Below are positions 33,957-43,795 of a stretch of DNA of 64,000 nt, piece after piece. Every line of letters begins with the position of its first letter. Within the stretch, counting starts at the first letter, position 1. Under the pieces are notes generated by a model. The model did not search any database. It had not been told where the DNA came from and saw only the letters and a list, made by a program, of their open reading frames with translations. Source of the DNA: Vibrio spartinae (GTDB taxonomy: Bacteria > Pseudomonadota > Gammaproteobacteria > Enterobacterales > Vibrionaceae); NCBI RefSeq assembly GCF_024347135.1, contig NZ_AP024907.1, positions 1,913,001 to 1,977,000 on the forward strand, read 5' to 3'. The translations under genes were made by a program, and so were the position numbers.

Positions 33957-34740
33957 TGAAAACCTTACTTTGCGGATCATTGTCTGAGTCTGATGTGGAA
34001 ACAATTGTCAGCCGGATACCAAACATATTTCGATATAAAATTCCTTTGACATGTAAGAAGAACGGTAAGACAAAAATAAAACCGATACCGTAAAAAAGAA
34101 TCGCAAATCCGGTCAGCATCATCAAAATAAAGTAGATACTGGTAAGAGGCAGAATTTTTTTATTGGTTGCTTTGAGTGAGAGTAATAATGCTTTAAAGAC
34201 AGGTAAGCGCTTCTCACAAATTAATAAAATTGTATGACTAAATGCAACGGAGGCATACATCGAAAGAATCCAAAAAACTTGCCCGAGGACGGATTGAGTG
34301 ATGAGCATAATTAATGTTGCCAGAGTCACAGAGACTGTGAATTGTAGCCCTTTGGTAATATGCCGAGTCTGAGTTTTTAGACCCGCAGCATGACTCATCG
34401 CCATGAGACTGGCTCCGGCATAAATTGGTGCACTAACCACTTCGAAACTAAATACAGCAATAAAAAAGGCTTGCACTAAACGGGGATCGATTTGCTCCGG
34501 ATTCTGGACACTCGCCAGAATACTGTCCAAGTCTGGTAGCTGAAGTTTCAGAACAACATAGAAAATAATGAGTTGTACTGCGAGCAAAATAAATATAGCC
34601 GGAGTAAAAGACCAGAAGTGCTTGACCGTGCAAGACACACCTTCCCTGAGAATCTCGCCAACTTTCAGTTGATAATCGCCAGTCAAAGCTTTTTCTAAGC
34701 TTCCCCCTAAATTAAACTCTTTTTCAAATTTCTGACTCAT
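33949..34740 (-). CDS. unknown polytopic membrane protein
   Basis: 263 residues; conserved-looking, but no family I can name. About five to six hydrophobic helices: SFTPAIFILLAVQLIIFYVVL, AFFIAVFSFEVVSAPIYAGASLM, LQFTVSVTLATLIMLITQSVLG, ILSMYASVAFSHTILLICEK, IYFILMMLTGFAILFYGIGFIFVLPFFLHV. The N-terminus is cytoplasmic and charged. AAGAGGTAGC provides a ribosome site. It overlaps the Bax-like gene by eight bases, so the two are probably one transcription unit with a shared envelope role. Confidence 0.8.
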   Translation of the reverse strand: MSQKFEKEFNLGGSLEKALTGDYQLKVGEILREGVSCTVKHFWSFTPAIFILLAVQLIIFYVVLKLQLPDLDSILASVQNPEQIDPRLVQAFFIAVFSFEVVSAPIYAGASLMAMSHAAGLKTQTRHITKGLQFTVSVTLATLIMLITQSVLGQVFWILSMYASVAFSHTILLICEKRLPVFKALLLSLKATNKKILPLTSIYFILMMLTGFAILFYGIGFIFVLPFFLHVKGILYRNMFGIRLTIVSTSDSDNDPQSKVFNA

Positions 34741-35046
34741 GCTACCTCTTGGATGGCTGTAACTCAGACCACCATGTTCATAACGAAGGGGGCATTATAC
34801 TGAAATTGATTTCAACCCGAAATTGTATAGATGTAACTTTTTTTATTCATTTGATAAAAACCCCCTCGTTGGCACTGATTTTTACTCATCATTTGAGCAA
34901 TTTATTGAAATAGTCATAAAAATTCATTGTCAAGCCTCTAAAATTGAATTGACTTCAAATGAGTGAATATTATGATGCAGCAAATGACATGGCTCGCCAT
35001 GAGAGACCTTAATCGACGCTGACAATCTCAGCCTTTCAATGGAGAA
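34741..35046. other. divergent intergenic region ahead of potA
   Basis: About 300 bases without a gene, holding the promoters for the membrane-protein/Bax unit (minus) and for potABCD (plus). No specific operator was recognised. Confidence 0.5.
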
Positions 35047-36171
35047 ATGGAAACATTGAACGCAGCACAATCACATGAATCTCCCGTGGTTTTTCTGAGA
35101 GGAATGAGTAAAAGTTACGACGGAAAAAAAATTATTGATGATTTTTCATTACAAGTGAATCACGGTGAGTTTTTAACCATTCTCGGGCCATCCGGATGTG
35201 GTAAAACCACCATCCTGAGAATGATTGCGGGATTTGAATCAGCCGATCAGGGCAATATTTTCCTCGACGGACAAGATGTCACGGCCATTTCGGCAGAACA
35301 TCGTAACGTCAATACTGTTTTCCAAAGTTATGCCCTCTTCCCACATATGACAGTTTTTGACAATGTTGCCTTTGGGTTGAGAATGCGCAAAGTGCCGGCA
35401 GCGGATATTCACACCAGAGTATCAGAGGTGCTGAAAATGGTGCGATTAGACGATTATGCCGGACGCAAACCTCATCAGTTGTCCGGAGGGCAGCAACAAC
35501 GGGTTGCCATAGCCCGGGCCATGGTCAATAAACCGAAAGTGCTCTTGCTGGATGAATCATTATCCGCACTCGACTATAAACTGCGTCAACAAATGCAGGT
35601 CGAACTGAAACAACTTCAGCGTCAATTGGGGATTACTTTCATTTTTGTCACCCATGATCAAGAAGAAGCGCTATCGATGTCAGATCGAATTATTGTCATG
35701 AGAGACGGTAACATTGAACAAGACGGCACGCCGAAAGCCATTTATGAAGATCCGAAAAACCTGTTTGTCGCCCGCTTTATCGGTGAAATCAATGTTTTTG
35801 AAGCTGTGACGATCGAAAGAGTTGATGAAAGGCGAATTCTCGTTTCAATCGAAGGGACGAATGCGATCATTGACTTCGACAAAGCAGTGATTGCCGGTCA
35901 GCGGCTTCAGGTTTTATTGCGCCCTGAAGATATTCGTCTGAAAGAAGTGAAAGAAAGCGATAGCGAAGGGATTACCGGACATGTGATCGATCGAACCTAC
36001 AAAGGGATGACATTAGATTCAGTCATTGAATTATCGTCCGGCCTACGCATCATGGTCAGTGAGTTTTTCAATGAAGATGACCCTGATGTCGATCACTCTC
36101 TCGGGCAAAAAGTTGTGCTCACTTGGGTTGAAAGTTGGGAGGTTGTTCTGGATGAAAATGCCTCGAATTAG
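35047..36171 (+). CDS. potA: spermidine/putrescine ABC transporter ATPase PotA
   Basis: PotA powers polyamine uptake by the PotABCD transporter. 374 residues: ABC ATPase domain with Walker [16 protein letters not shown]-loop [15 protein letters not shown], signature [15 protein letters not shown], Walker [13 protein letters not shown] and the switch histidine in [10 protein letters not shown], then a C-terminal TOBE domain ([10 protein letters not shown]). The ribosome site (GGAG) is close to the ATG. It overlaps potB by 20 bases. The order potA-B-C-D is the classical operon. Confidence 0.95.
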   Translation: METLNAAQSHESPVVFLRGMSKSYDGKKIIDDFSLQVNHGEFLTILGPSGCGKTTILRMIAGFESADQGNIFLDGQDVTAISAEHRNVNTVFQSYALFPHMTVFDNVAFGLRMRKVPAADIHTRVSEVLKMVRLDDYAGRKPHQLSGGQQQRVAIARAMVNKPKVLLLDESLSALDYKLRQQMQVELKQLQRQLGITFIFVTHDQEEALSMSDRIIVMRDGNIEQDGTPKAIYEDPKNLFVARFIGEINVFEAVTIERVDERRILVSIEGTNAIIDFDKAVIAGQRLQVLLRPEDIRLKEVKESDSEGITGHVIDRTYKGMTLDSVIELSSGLRIMVSEFFNEDDPDVDHSLGQKVVLTWVESWEVVLDENASN

Positions 36172-37009
36172 TCTCCGCCAAGCGATTATCTCTTTGATTG
36201 TAAGTTGGTTGTTGCTCTTTGTGTTCATCCCTAACCTGATGGTGATTGGAACGAGTTTTCTCACCCGAGATGAGACAGACCTGATCAAATTTACACTCAC
36301 GTGGGAAAACTATATCGATCTGATCGACCCACTCTATGTCAAAGTGCTGATGCATTCATTTTATATGGCGGGAATCGCGACATTGCTCTGTCTGCTCATC
36401 GGCTACCCTTTTGCATTTGCAATTGCAAAGATGCCGGTGTCCCGGCGTCCTTTTCTGTTATTTCTCGTGATCGTGCCATTCTGGACCAATTCACTGATTC
36501 GCACCTATGGTTTGAAAATCGTTATAGGAACCAATGGTATCCTGAATAAGTCACTGCTAGCCTTAGGGTTGATTGATACCCCATTTCGAGTCATGTATAC
36601 CGAAATTGCCGTCATGATCGGACTGGTCTATATTTTACTCCCTTTTATGATTCTGCCGCTTTACTCTGCATTTGAAAAACTGGATTACGCTTATGTCGAA
36701 GCCGCGCAAGATCTCGGCGCAAATAAGTTTCAGACGTTAATTAAAATTATTATTCCTCTCACAATGCCGGGCATTATCGGTGGCTGTTTATTAGTGTTAT
36801 TACCGGCGCTTGGCATGTTTTATATTTCTGACTTACTGGGCGGTGCAAAAAATCCGCTGATCGGTAATATTATTAAGAGCCAAATACTCAATGCGAGAGA
36901 CTGGCCAGCCGGTGCGGCGACCAGCATCGCTCTGACATTCGTCATGGCGCTGTTACTTTATGTTTATTACAAGACAGGTCGTCTGTTAAACCGAAAAATG
37001 GAACTTTAA
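36152..37009 (+). CDS. potB: spermidine/putrescine permease PotB
   Basis: One of the two membrane subunits of the polyamine transporter. The ATG at 36152 ([15 protein letters not shown]) follows GGGAGG; sequence in this frame further upstream belongs to potA. 285 residues with six membrane helices and the permease EAA loop, [28 protein letters not shown], which contacts PotA. It is four bases from potC. Confidence 0.94.
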   Translation: MKMPRISLRQAIISLIVSWLLLFVFIPNLMVIGTSFLTRDETDLIKFTLTWENYIDLIDPLYVKVLMHSFYMAGIATLLCLLIGYPFAFAIAKMPVSRRPFLLFLVIVPFWTNSLIRTYGLKIVIGTNGILNKSLLALGLIDTPFRVMYTEIAVMIGLVYILLPFMILPLYSAFEKLDYAYVEAAQDLGANKFQTLIKIIIPLTMPGIIGGCLLVLLPALGMFYISDLLGGAKNPLIGNIIKSQILNARDWPAGAATSIALTFVMALLLYVYYKTGRLLNRKMEL

Positions 37010-37012
37010 ATC

Positions 37013-37789
37013 ATGACAAAAATCTTTCGTTTTAGTTTGATGACTATCGTATATAGTTTTCTGTATCTCCCGATTTTTGTTTTAATCATTAATTCATTCA
37101 ATGCTAATAAATTTGGCATGAGATGGGATGGGTTCTCCACCAAATGGTATAACGCTCTCATCGGAAATGACAGTTTGATGCAGGCTGCATGGCACTCTTT
37201 CAATGTCGCGGTATTTTCAGCGACAACGGCAACCATCATCGGCAGTCTGACCGCCGTTGCACTATTTCGTTACCGATTTCAAGGAAAATCCCTTGTTAAT
37301 GGGATGCTGTTTGTCGTGATGATGTCACCGGATATCGTGATGGCAATTTCTCTGTTGGCCCTTTTTCTTGTGTTAGGTGTCCATCTCGGTTTTCTGACGT
37401 TATTCTTTTCCCATATTACATTTTGTCTGCCTTTTGTTGTCGTTGCTGTCTATACACGGTTGAATGGTTTTGATGTCAAAATGTTGGAAGCAGCCCGAGA
37501 CTTAGGGGCCAGCGAATGGGTGATTCTGCATAAAATTATCCTCCCATTAGCCAAGCCAGCAGTGGCTTCAGGCTGGCTGATTAGCTTTACCCTCTCACTG
37601 GACGATGTCATTATCAGTTCATTTGTAACCGGTCCGAGTTACGAAATACTCCCTTTAAAAATTTACTCCATGGTAAAAGTCGGTATTTCTCCGGAAGTCA
37701 ACGCGCTGGCGACAGTGATGTTACTGATATCATTTACACTGGTTGTTATTTCTCATTATATTGGGAGAGATAAGCTGCAACGCCACTAA
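37013..37789 (+). CDS. potC: spermidine/putrescine permease PotC
   Basis: Second membrane subunit of the polyamine transporter. 258 residues with six helices and the EAA loop MLEAARDLGASEWVILHKIILPLAKPAV, the ATPase contact. It begins three bases after the potB stop. A 165-base gap separates it from potD, enough for a separate promoter or an mRNA processing site that raises binding-protein expression, although no clear signal was recognised. Confidence 0.94.
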   Translation: MTKIFRFSLMTIVYSFLYLPIFVLIINSFNANKFGMRWDGFSTKWYNALIGNDSLMQAAWHSFNVAVFSATTATIIGSLTAVALFRYRFQGKSLVNGMLFVVMMSPDIVMAISLLALFLVLGVHLGFLTLFFSHITFCLPFVVVAVYTRLNGFDVKMLEAARDLGASEWVILHKIILPLAKPAVASGWLISFTLSLDDVIISSFVTGPSYEILPLKIYSMVKVGISPEVNALATVMLLISFTLVVISHYIGRDKLQRH

Positions 37790-37954
37790 AAATAAGATTG
37801 TTACAAAGATAAGAAATAACTCATTTTTTGAAGTTTTCAGTGAACTTCATTGACTACAATAATGGTTTTCAATGCCATAATTGCACAGACGTACCACATC
37901 ATCTTCTTTGGTGTGATTGATACTTTCCACGGTTAACAGGGATCCACAGCAACA

Positions 37955-38992
37955 ATGAAAAATAAATTCTTTGCAGGTATTTTGTCTACCGCTGCATTAT
38001 TTTCCGGCTATAGTATGGCAGACGATCAGACACTCTATTTTTACAATTGGTCTGAATATATTCCAAATGAAATCCTTCAGGAATTTACCAAAGAAACAGG
38101 GATTAAAGTCATCTATTCAACTTACGAATCGAATGAAACGATGTACGCAAAGTTGAAGACTCAGGGATCGGGTTATGATTTAGTTGTACCATCCACTTAC
38201 TTTGTTTCAAAAATGCGCAAAGAAGGCATGTTGCAACCCATTGACAAATCTCTGCTCCCTCATTTCGACGGACTGGATCCCAATTATTTGAATAAATCGT
38301 TTGATCCGAATAACAACTATTCAATCCCTTACATTTGGGGAGCAACCGGTATCGGCATCAACACCGATATTATCGATAAATCCACGATCCATCGCTGGGA
38401 CGATTTATGGGACCCACAATGGAAAGGTCAGTTATTGCTGATGGATGACGCGCGTGAAGTTTTCCATATTGCATTGTCAAAACTGGGTTACTCACCCAAT
38501 ACCACTAATCCTGATGAGATTAAAGCAGCATACGAAGCATTAAAATCGCTCATGCCGAATGTACTGGTGTTCAACTCAGATTTTCCGGCAAATCCATATA
38601 TTGCCGGTGAAGTTTCTCTGGGAATGCTGTGGAATGGCTCGGCTTATATGGCACGACAAGAAGGCGTACCCATTGATATCGTCTGGCCAGAAAAAGGCAC
38701 GATTTTCTGGATGGATAGTCTGGCAATCCCTTCAGGTGCCAAACATGTTCAAGCTGCTCATCAAATGATTGATTTCCTGCTTCGTCCTGAAAATGCAGCA
38801 AAAATTGCGCTAGAAATTGGTTATCCGACGCCCGTAAAGGCGGCCTATAAGCAATTGCCAAGCGAGTTCGCTAATGATCCGAATATTTTCCCGCCTCAAT
38901 CGGTTATGGACAGCGGTGTCTGGCAAGATGAAGTCGGTGACGCGAATCACTTGTACGAATCGTATTTCCAAAAGCTGAAAGTCAGTAACTAA
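37955..38992 (+). CDS. potD: periplasmic spermidine/putrescine-binding protein PotD
   Basis: The periplasmic receptor of the transporter. 345 residues with a signal peptide (MKNKFFAGILSTAALFSGYSMA, cleavage probably before DDQTL). The mature protein begins LYFYNWSEYIPNEILQEFTKETGIKV, the family hallmark, and includes GYDLVVPSTYFVSKM, IPYIWGATGIGIN and MLWNGSAYMARQEG around the ligand pocket. A bidirectional terminator follows. In V. cholerae, related binding proteins also influence biofilm; nothing here tests that. Confidence 0.94.
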   Translation: MKNKFFAGILSTAALFSGYSMADDQTLYFYNWSEYIPNEILQEFTKETGIKVIYSTYESNETMYAKLKTQGSGYDLVVPSTYFVSKMRKEGMLQPIDKSLLPHFDGLDPNYLNKSFDPNNNYSIPYIWGATGIGINTDIIDKSTIHRWDDLWDPQWKGQLLLMDDAREVFHIALSKLGYSPNTTNPDEIKAAYEALKSLMPNVLVFNSDFPANPYIAGEVSLGMLWNGSAYMARQEGVPIDIVWPEKGTIFWMDSLAIPSGAKHVQAAHQMIDFLLRPENAAKIALEIGYPTPVKAAYKQLPSEFANDPNIFPPQSVMDSGVWQDEVGDANHLYESYFQKLKVSN

Positions 38993-39033
38993 TGATTTGC
39001 TGTTTGACTTGCAGCAAAGAGTCTGACTTCAAT

Positions 39034-39061
39034 AAAAAAAGTGGCAAAAGCCACTTTTTTT
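39034..39061. terminator. bidirectional terminator between potD and cobB
   Basis: A near-perfect stem of AAAAAAAGTGGC with GCCACTTTTTTT around an AAAA loop, placed between convergent genes. Confidence 0.92.
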
Positions 39062-39153
39062 ATCTGCCATTTTTATGTGTTATTCATTGCAAGACAATGG
39101 ATACCGAATCAAACGAGAGCCCCTTCAGACAAAAGTCTCGTCAAACAACACCA

Positions 39154-39870
39154 CTAATCGGGTAAAAGCAACTCATCGATCAGTCTCGGTACTTCGATAC
39201 TGGCTTTACCATAACGCTTTTCGACAAATTCACTTTCCACAGCGCTCGGCTCAAGATTAATTTCTATCGTATGGGCACCATGCATTTTCGCATCATGAAC
39301 AAAACCTGCCGCAGGGTAAACGACCCCTGAAGTACCAATTGAAATAAATAAATCCGCTTGTTCGAGTGCAGTATAAATCTCTCCCATTCTCAACGGCATT
39401 TCACCAAACCACACAATATGAGGTCGTAATTGAGAAGGTATCTGACAGCAATGGCAAAGATCGCCCATGTGCAAATCATCGGTTTGATCAATCACTTGCT
39501 GTGATTCGCAGCAACGCGCTTTCAACAGCTCGCCATGCATATGGATCACATTTTTACTTCCACCGCGCTCATGTAAATTATCGATATTTTGAGTAATGAC
39601 AGTGACCCGACCATCGAGTTCTGCTTCAAGTTTACCTAAAGCAAGATGAGCAGAGTTTGGTTGAATCGATGCAGAAAGAAGTTTTCGTCGCCGTTGATTA
39701 TAAAAATTCTGAACCAGTTCCGGATTGCGCTCAAACCCTTCGGGCGTCGCAACATCTTCGATATTGTGATTTTCCCAAAGACCATCCTGCGCTCTGAAGG
39801 TTTGAATGCCTGATTCTGCGGAAATCCCAGCGCCAGTGAGAACCACAATATTACGATATGGATAGTGCAT
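39154..39870 (-). CDS. cobB: NAD-dependent protein deacylase CobB (sirtuin)
   Basis: CobB removes acetyl and succinyl groups from lysines using NAD. 238 residues: [23 protein letters not shown] (NAD binding), [24 protein letters not shown] with the catalytic histidine in HMHGE, and two cysteine pairs for zinc (RCCESQ and LCHCCQ). The Y/R pair that lets class III sirtuins accept succinyl groups appears as FYNQRR. NAD-ribose contacts VWFGEMP and [15 protein letters not shown] are intact. It is convergent with potD. Confidence 0.93.
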   Translation of the reverse strand: MHYPYRNIVVLTGAGISAESGIQTFRAQDGLWENHNIEDVATPEGFERNPELVQNFYNQRRRKLLSASIQPNSAHLALGKLEAELDGRVTVITQNIDNLHERGGSKNVIHMHGELLKARCCESQQVIDQTDDLHMGDLCHCCQIPSQLRPHIVWFGEMPLRMGEIYTALEQADLFISIGTSGVVYPAAGFVHDAKMHGAHTIEINLEPSAVESEFVEKRYGKASIEVPRLIDELLLPD

Positions 39871-40030
39871 GTCATATCCTTATGCTTTCAGTTTTACCTT
39901 TAATATACCTGATCTTTTGGGCAGAAAAAAATAGACCATGGTATACCACGTTCAACAGACTTCACCGATATACCGTCCCTCTCCCGGAAATATCATCGGT
40001 GAAACGTGTTTGCCCGTAAATAAAAATGAA

Positions 40031-40059
40031 CCCCCCCATAAGAGATACCTATGGGGGGG
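40031..40059 (-). terminator. terminator after the serine-type transporter gene
   Basis: CCCCCCCATA pairs with TATGGGGGGG over a nine-base loop; on the minus strand a short T-rich stretch follows. It lies 26 bases beyond the transporter stop codon. Confidence 0.75.
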
Positions 40060-40084
40060 TAAAAATATCGAGCACAGACAAGCG

Positions 40085-41338
40085 TTATAAAGCGCCACAA
40101 ATGACAGAAGTAATGGCAGCCAAGCCACAGATCATTGTAAAAATCTGGACGGGGACAGACGTTCGGAATTTTTTCATCGCGCCAACGCGTCTCATCGCAT
40201 AGACCGGCATAATAAATAAAATGGCGGCAATCATTGGTGCACCCATGGTTTCAATCATCCCTAAGATACTCGGATTAATAATGGCAACGATCCAAGTCGT
40301 TAACACGATAAAAATCAGAGAAGAGCGATCAATTGATTGCACTGACATGTTGCTGCGAGATTTAATCAGCCCGACCAATCCTTCATGGGCACCAAGGAAA
40401 TGACCAAAATAACTGGATGTAATAGCAGCAAATGCCACGATAGGTCCCAAATAAGAGATCAAAGGTGAATCATGTTCATTCGCCAGATAAGACAAGACGG
40501 AAATATTTTGCGCTTTTGCAAGTGCGAGTTGTTCAGGAGAAAGAGACAAAACAACCGAAAACACAAAAAACATCACAAATGCCATCAGCATAAATGCAGC
40601 ACCACCGGTAATCATATCGGTCTTTTGTGCGGCATCATCCCCATAAGTTAAACGTTGTTCCTTGGTAAATTGGCTGATAATCGGGCTATGATTAAATGAA
40701 AAAACAATCAGTGGAATCGCCAGCCAAATAATCATCGGCATTTCCGACCAATCGGGTCTGACTTCAATCATTGATGTATTCCAGTCCGGAATCAGATAAA
40801 TCGACAGTGCAAGTAAAATCAACACCAGCGGATAAACCATCAATGAGGTTGCTTTGAGCATCAGGTTTTTGCCAAATACTACCCCACCCGTCATCGTCAG
40901 AATCAATGCACCGGACAGTAACCAACGAGGAATGGAGGGCAGCGCAAGTTGATGCACCAAAAACGAATCCACCGTATTGGTAATGCCCACGCCATAAATT
41001 AACACGATTGGATAAATTGCGAAAAAATAAGCAAACGTAATCAGATTGGCACCGGTTTTACCAAAATGTTCTTCAACCGTATCCGTAATATCAGATTCAG
41101 GATGCTTGGCTGATAACACAAAACGCGCCAGACTTTTATGCGCAAACCATGTCATCGGCGCAGCAATCAGGGCAAGAATGACTAATGGCCAAAAGCCACC
41201 GGCCCCCGCTTTAATCGGTAGGAAAAGCACACCTGCTCCGACAGCTGTTCCAAACAGGGAGAGGCACCATGTAAAATCTTTGTAAGTCCATTTACCAGAT
41301 GAATATTTGTTATTTTGTACTAATATTGTTGTATTCAT
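40085..41338 (-). CDS. sdaC: HAAAP-family amino acid transporter, SdaC-like (serine)
   Basis: A proton-coupled amino acid importer of the hydroxy/aromatic amino acid permease family, 417 residues with about eleven membrane helices. DFTWCLSLFGTAVGAGVLFLPIKAGAGGFWPLV at the N-terminus is the family signature; IPLIVFSFNHSPIISQF, containing the conserved FNHSP, is typical of SdaC/TdcC-type serine and threonine carriers. No serine dehydratase gene lies next to it, so the substrate is assigned by family only; TdcC-like threonine transport is possible. ATG preceded by a moderate GAAACTTCAC site. Confidence 0.8.
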   Translation of the reverse strand: MNTTILVQNNKYSSGKWTYKDFTWCLSLFGTAVGAGVLFLPIKAGAGGFWPLVILALIAAPMTWFAHKSLARFVLSAKHPESDITDTVEEHFGKTGANLITFAYFFAIYPIVLIYGVGITNTVDSFLVHQLALPSIPRWLLSGALILTMTGGVVFGKNLMLKATSLMVYPLVLILLALSIYLIPDWNTSMIEVRPDWSEMPMIIWLAIPLIVFSFNHSPIISQFTKEQRLTYGDDAAQKTDMITGGAAFMLMAFVMFFVFSVVLSLSPEQLALAKAQNISVLSYLANEHDSPLISYLGPIVAFAAITSSYFGHFLGAHEGLVGLIKSRSNMSVQSIDRSSLIFIVLTTWIVAIINPSILGMIETMGAPMIAAILFIMPVYAMRRVGAMKKFRTSVPVQIFTMICGLAAITSVICGAL

Positions 41339-41584
41339 GTGAAGTTTCTCATCATTGGCAAAATAATATACTAAAAATAAGTTTCAGTTATATTTGACCA
41401 GCAATCAGAAGTTTTGGGAATACGGAAGTGAATGAACTTAAAGATAAGCTTGACAAAAGATAGTCCGGGTCACGAATTTAACGTGCTATACATGATTATT
41501 TCTAATTATATGAATAAGAAAAAGTGATGCGAAAGGCGGTTGTTGAGTAGATGTTATTGAAATAAATCCAATCATTACATCGGT

Positions 41585-41616
41585 GTATATGCACGGGGAT
41601 GCCCTCGTGCATATAC
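41585..41616. other. long palindrome after the ammonium transporter gene
   Basis: GTATATGCACG and CGTGCATATAC form an 11-base perfect stem with an inner GGG/CCC, just nine bases past the stop codon at 41625. There is no T run, so it is either a weak terminator, an mRNA-stabilising hairpin or a DNA-binding site. Confidence 0.6.
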
Positions 41617-41624
41617 GTGATAGT

Positions 41625-42845
41625 TTATTCCTCATTAATAGTGGAAATTTTATGAATTGCTAGATCCGCACCATTAAATTCATCTTCCTCAGAAAGTCTC
41701 AGCCCTATGGTTTTCTGAAGTGAACCATAAACAATCAGTGCGCCCAATAGCGCCACGAAAATGCCTGCGATAGTTCCCAGTAATTGAGCCGTCAGGCTCA
41801 CACCACCAATACCACCGAGTGACTGCTGACCAAAAATACCTGCGGCAATCCCGCCCCAGGCACCACATAAGCCATGCAGTGGCCAAACGCCCAACACGTC
41901 ATCTATATGAGTTTTATTCTGTAGCCAGGTAAAAACCCAAACAAACAGGACACCCGCGATTCCTCCCGTAACCAATGCACCAAGAGGATGCATCAGATCC
42001 GAACCAGCGCACACCGCGACCAATCCTGCCAAAGGTCCGTTATGAATAAAGCCGGGGTCATTTTTTCCAACAATAAATGCAGCCAGAATCCCACCGACCA
42101 TTGCCATGAGAGAGTTCATTGCCACAAGACCGCTGATCCCATTGAGTGTTTGTGCAGACATCACATTAAAACCAAACCATCCCACACTAAGAATCCAAGC
42201 ACCTAAAGCAAGAAATGGAATATTTGAGGGCGCGAAGCTGGTATGTTTTCCGGCCCGAATCCGCCCTTTCCTCATCCCCAAAAAGATCACAGCAACCAGC
42301 GCAATCCATCCGCCAACAGCATGGACAACGACCGAACCGGCAAAGTCATGAAACGGATGACCAAACTGGATCTCAAGCCAATTTTGAAATTGGAAGTTTC
42401 CATTCCAGATCATCCCTTCGAAAAATGGATAAATCATACCAACGGTAAAAAAGGTGGCGATCATAATCGGATGAAAACGAGCTCGCTCAGCAATACCGCC
42501 AGAAACAATCGCAGGGATCGCAGCTGCAAAAGTCAGTAGAAAGAAAAATTTAACCAGCGCATAACCGTTCCCGGCAGCAAGCACTTCGGCACTGGAGAAA
42601 AAAGTCGTATGGTATGCAATCCAGTAGCCAATAAAGAAATAGGCGATGGTTGATACGCCGAAATCAACCAGTATTTTGACCAAGGCATTGACCTGATTTT
42701 TCTTGCGGACCGTACCAACCTCTAGAAAAGCAAAGCCAGCGTGCATCAGAAAAACCATAATCGCACCCAGCAATAAAAACAATGTATCTGAACTTTGAGT
42801 CAGGGTCTGGACTGCCCCCTGAACTTGACTTAAGTTGTGCTCCAT
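41625..42845 (-). CDS. amtB: ammonium transporter (Amt family)
   Basis: Imports ammonium across the inner membrane. I take the ATG at 42845 (MEHNLSQVQ), which follows GGAGAG at eight bases; the frame is open 60 bases further. 406 residues with about eleven helices. The motifs LHAGFAFLEVG, DFGVSTIAYFFIGYWIAY, FHDFAGSVVVHAVGGWIALVAVIFLG (first conserved histidine) and WPLHGLCGAWGGIAAGIFG (second histidine) are typical. No glnK (PII) gene lies beside it, unlike the common glnK-amtB pair; the closely related Vibrio amt genes may stand alone. Confidence 0.9.
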   Translation of the reverse strand: MEHNLSQVQGAVQTLTQSSDTLFLLLGAIMVFLMHAGFAFLEVGTVRKKNQVNALVKILVDFGVSTIAYFFIGYWIAYHTTFFSSAEVLAAGNGYALVKFFFLLTFAAAIPAIVSGGIAERARFHPIMIATFFTVGMIYPFFEGMIWNGNFQFQNWLEIQFGHPFHDFAGSVVVHAVGGWIALVAVIFLGMRKGRIRAGKHTSFAPSNIPFLALGAWILSVGWFGFNVMSAQTLNGISGLVAMNSLMAMVGGILAAFIVGKNDPGFIHNGPLAGLVAVCAGSDLMHPLGALVTGGIAGVLFVWVFTWLQNKTHIDDVLGVWPLHGLCGAWGGIAAGIFGQQSLGGIGGVSLTAQLLGTIAGIFVALLGALIVYGSLQKTIGLRLSEEDEFNGADLAIHKISTINEE

Positions 42846-43100
42846 TCGTGTTCTCTCCATCAATTCAACTGCACCATGCATCCCAGAAAAAATCACTCTT
42901 TCCATAAGACGCCCTAACTTAGTGCTAATAAAAATGAAAAAATCCCCATTTTGGGGAGAATCATAGTTTGCAGCGAATTAAGCAGTATTTATGCCAAATT
43001 ACATGATAGCGATGAGCGGCAAAATCAAACACTAACAAATTGAATAATAAGGACTATTTTATCTATCCAATACCGGTAAGCACTATCCTGCAACATGAGA

Positions 43101-43138
43101 GTGCACCAATATTGACTAAATGCATCAATATTGGGCAC
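43101..43138. other. inverted repeat between the DUF3305 and ammonium transporter genes
   Basis: CCAATATTGA and TCAATATTGG, extended by GTGC/GCAC with one bulged base, form a 14-pair hairpin with a nine-base loop. It lies 33 bases beyond the stop of the DUF3305-like gene. No T run. Could be a terminator-like hairpin or an operator for the ammonium transporter promoter. Confidence 0.6.
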
Positions 43139-43170
43139 CCAATTAAGTGAAACAATTCTTGATATCAGCG

Positions 43171-43554
43171 CTAACGCTTACCAAGATAAGATGCTATCCA
43201 TGCCCTGACTTCATCCGGCATCCGATTTGATAGAACCAAATATTCTTGATCCATAAATCGTCGAGCCGTTCGGGGAGATGCTGTCAGCACCTGAATTTCT
43301 TTTTGAGGGGTTGTATTTAATATCGCATAAAGCTTAGGCTCTTTGGATTTTAAGTTTTTTCGGTAGTCTTTTTTTTCACGACGATGCAGTCGTAATGTCC
43401 CAAGATTTTCCGAATCGAGATCAGGAATCAGTTCAAATCCAACTAACTGCTTTTGTATTGTGACCCATGCGCCGGCAGTAATCTGGTGTTCAATAAACTG
43501 ACATTCAATTAGCCATGTAATTTCTGACTTTGTAGGTTTTTTTAAATATGACAT
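43171..43554 (-). CDS. DUF3305-like protein
   Basis: 127 residues, tentatively DUF3305, a family often found beside formate dehydrogenase genes. The features leading to this are the N-terminal KKPTKSEITWLIECQFIEHQITAGAWVTIQKQLVGFEL and the later LRLHRREKKDYRKNLKSKEPKLYAIL and DQEYLVLSNRMPDEVRAWIASYLG. No formate dehydrogenase or DUF3306 gene lies nearby, although mobA/mobB for molybdenum cofactor maturation are about 2 kb away. Small, soluble, basic. Function unknown; a role in molybdoenzyme maturation is inferred from the family context only. Confidence 0.6.
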   Translation of the reverse strand: MSYLKKPTKSEITWLIECQFIEHQITAGAWVTIQKQLVGFELIPDLDSENLGTLRLHRREKKDYRKNLKSKEPKLYAILNTTPQKEIQVLTASPRTARRFMDQEYLVLSNRMPDEVRAWIASYLGKR

Positions 43555-43795
43555 TTTGATCGCTCTTATTTTTTATTAACAGGCTCTGACATTCGATTCA
43601 CTCTCACTTTTTATTTATCACAAAATTTTGTGTAAAAACTATTGCGATACCAATGAAAAAATAAGGTTCAAGATCCGAATATCAGAATAGAATAGCCTAT
43701 CAATAAATAAGCAAATGTCTCATTTTTTAGAGAATAATGAAGTATTGGTAGGAGTTTTTATTGTAAATAAGGTCACATGACACATTTTAGTGATC

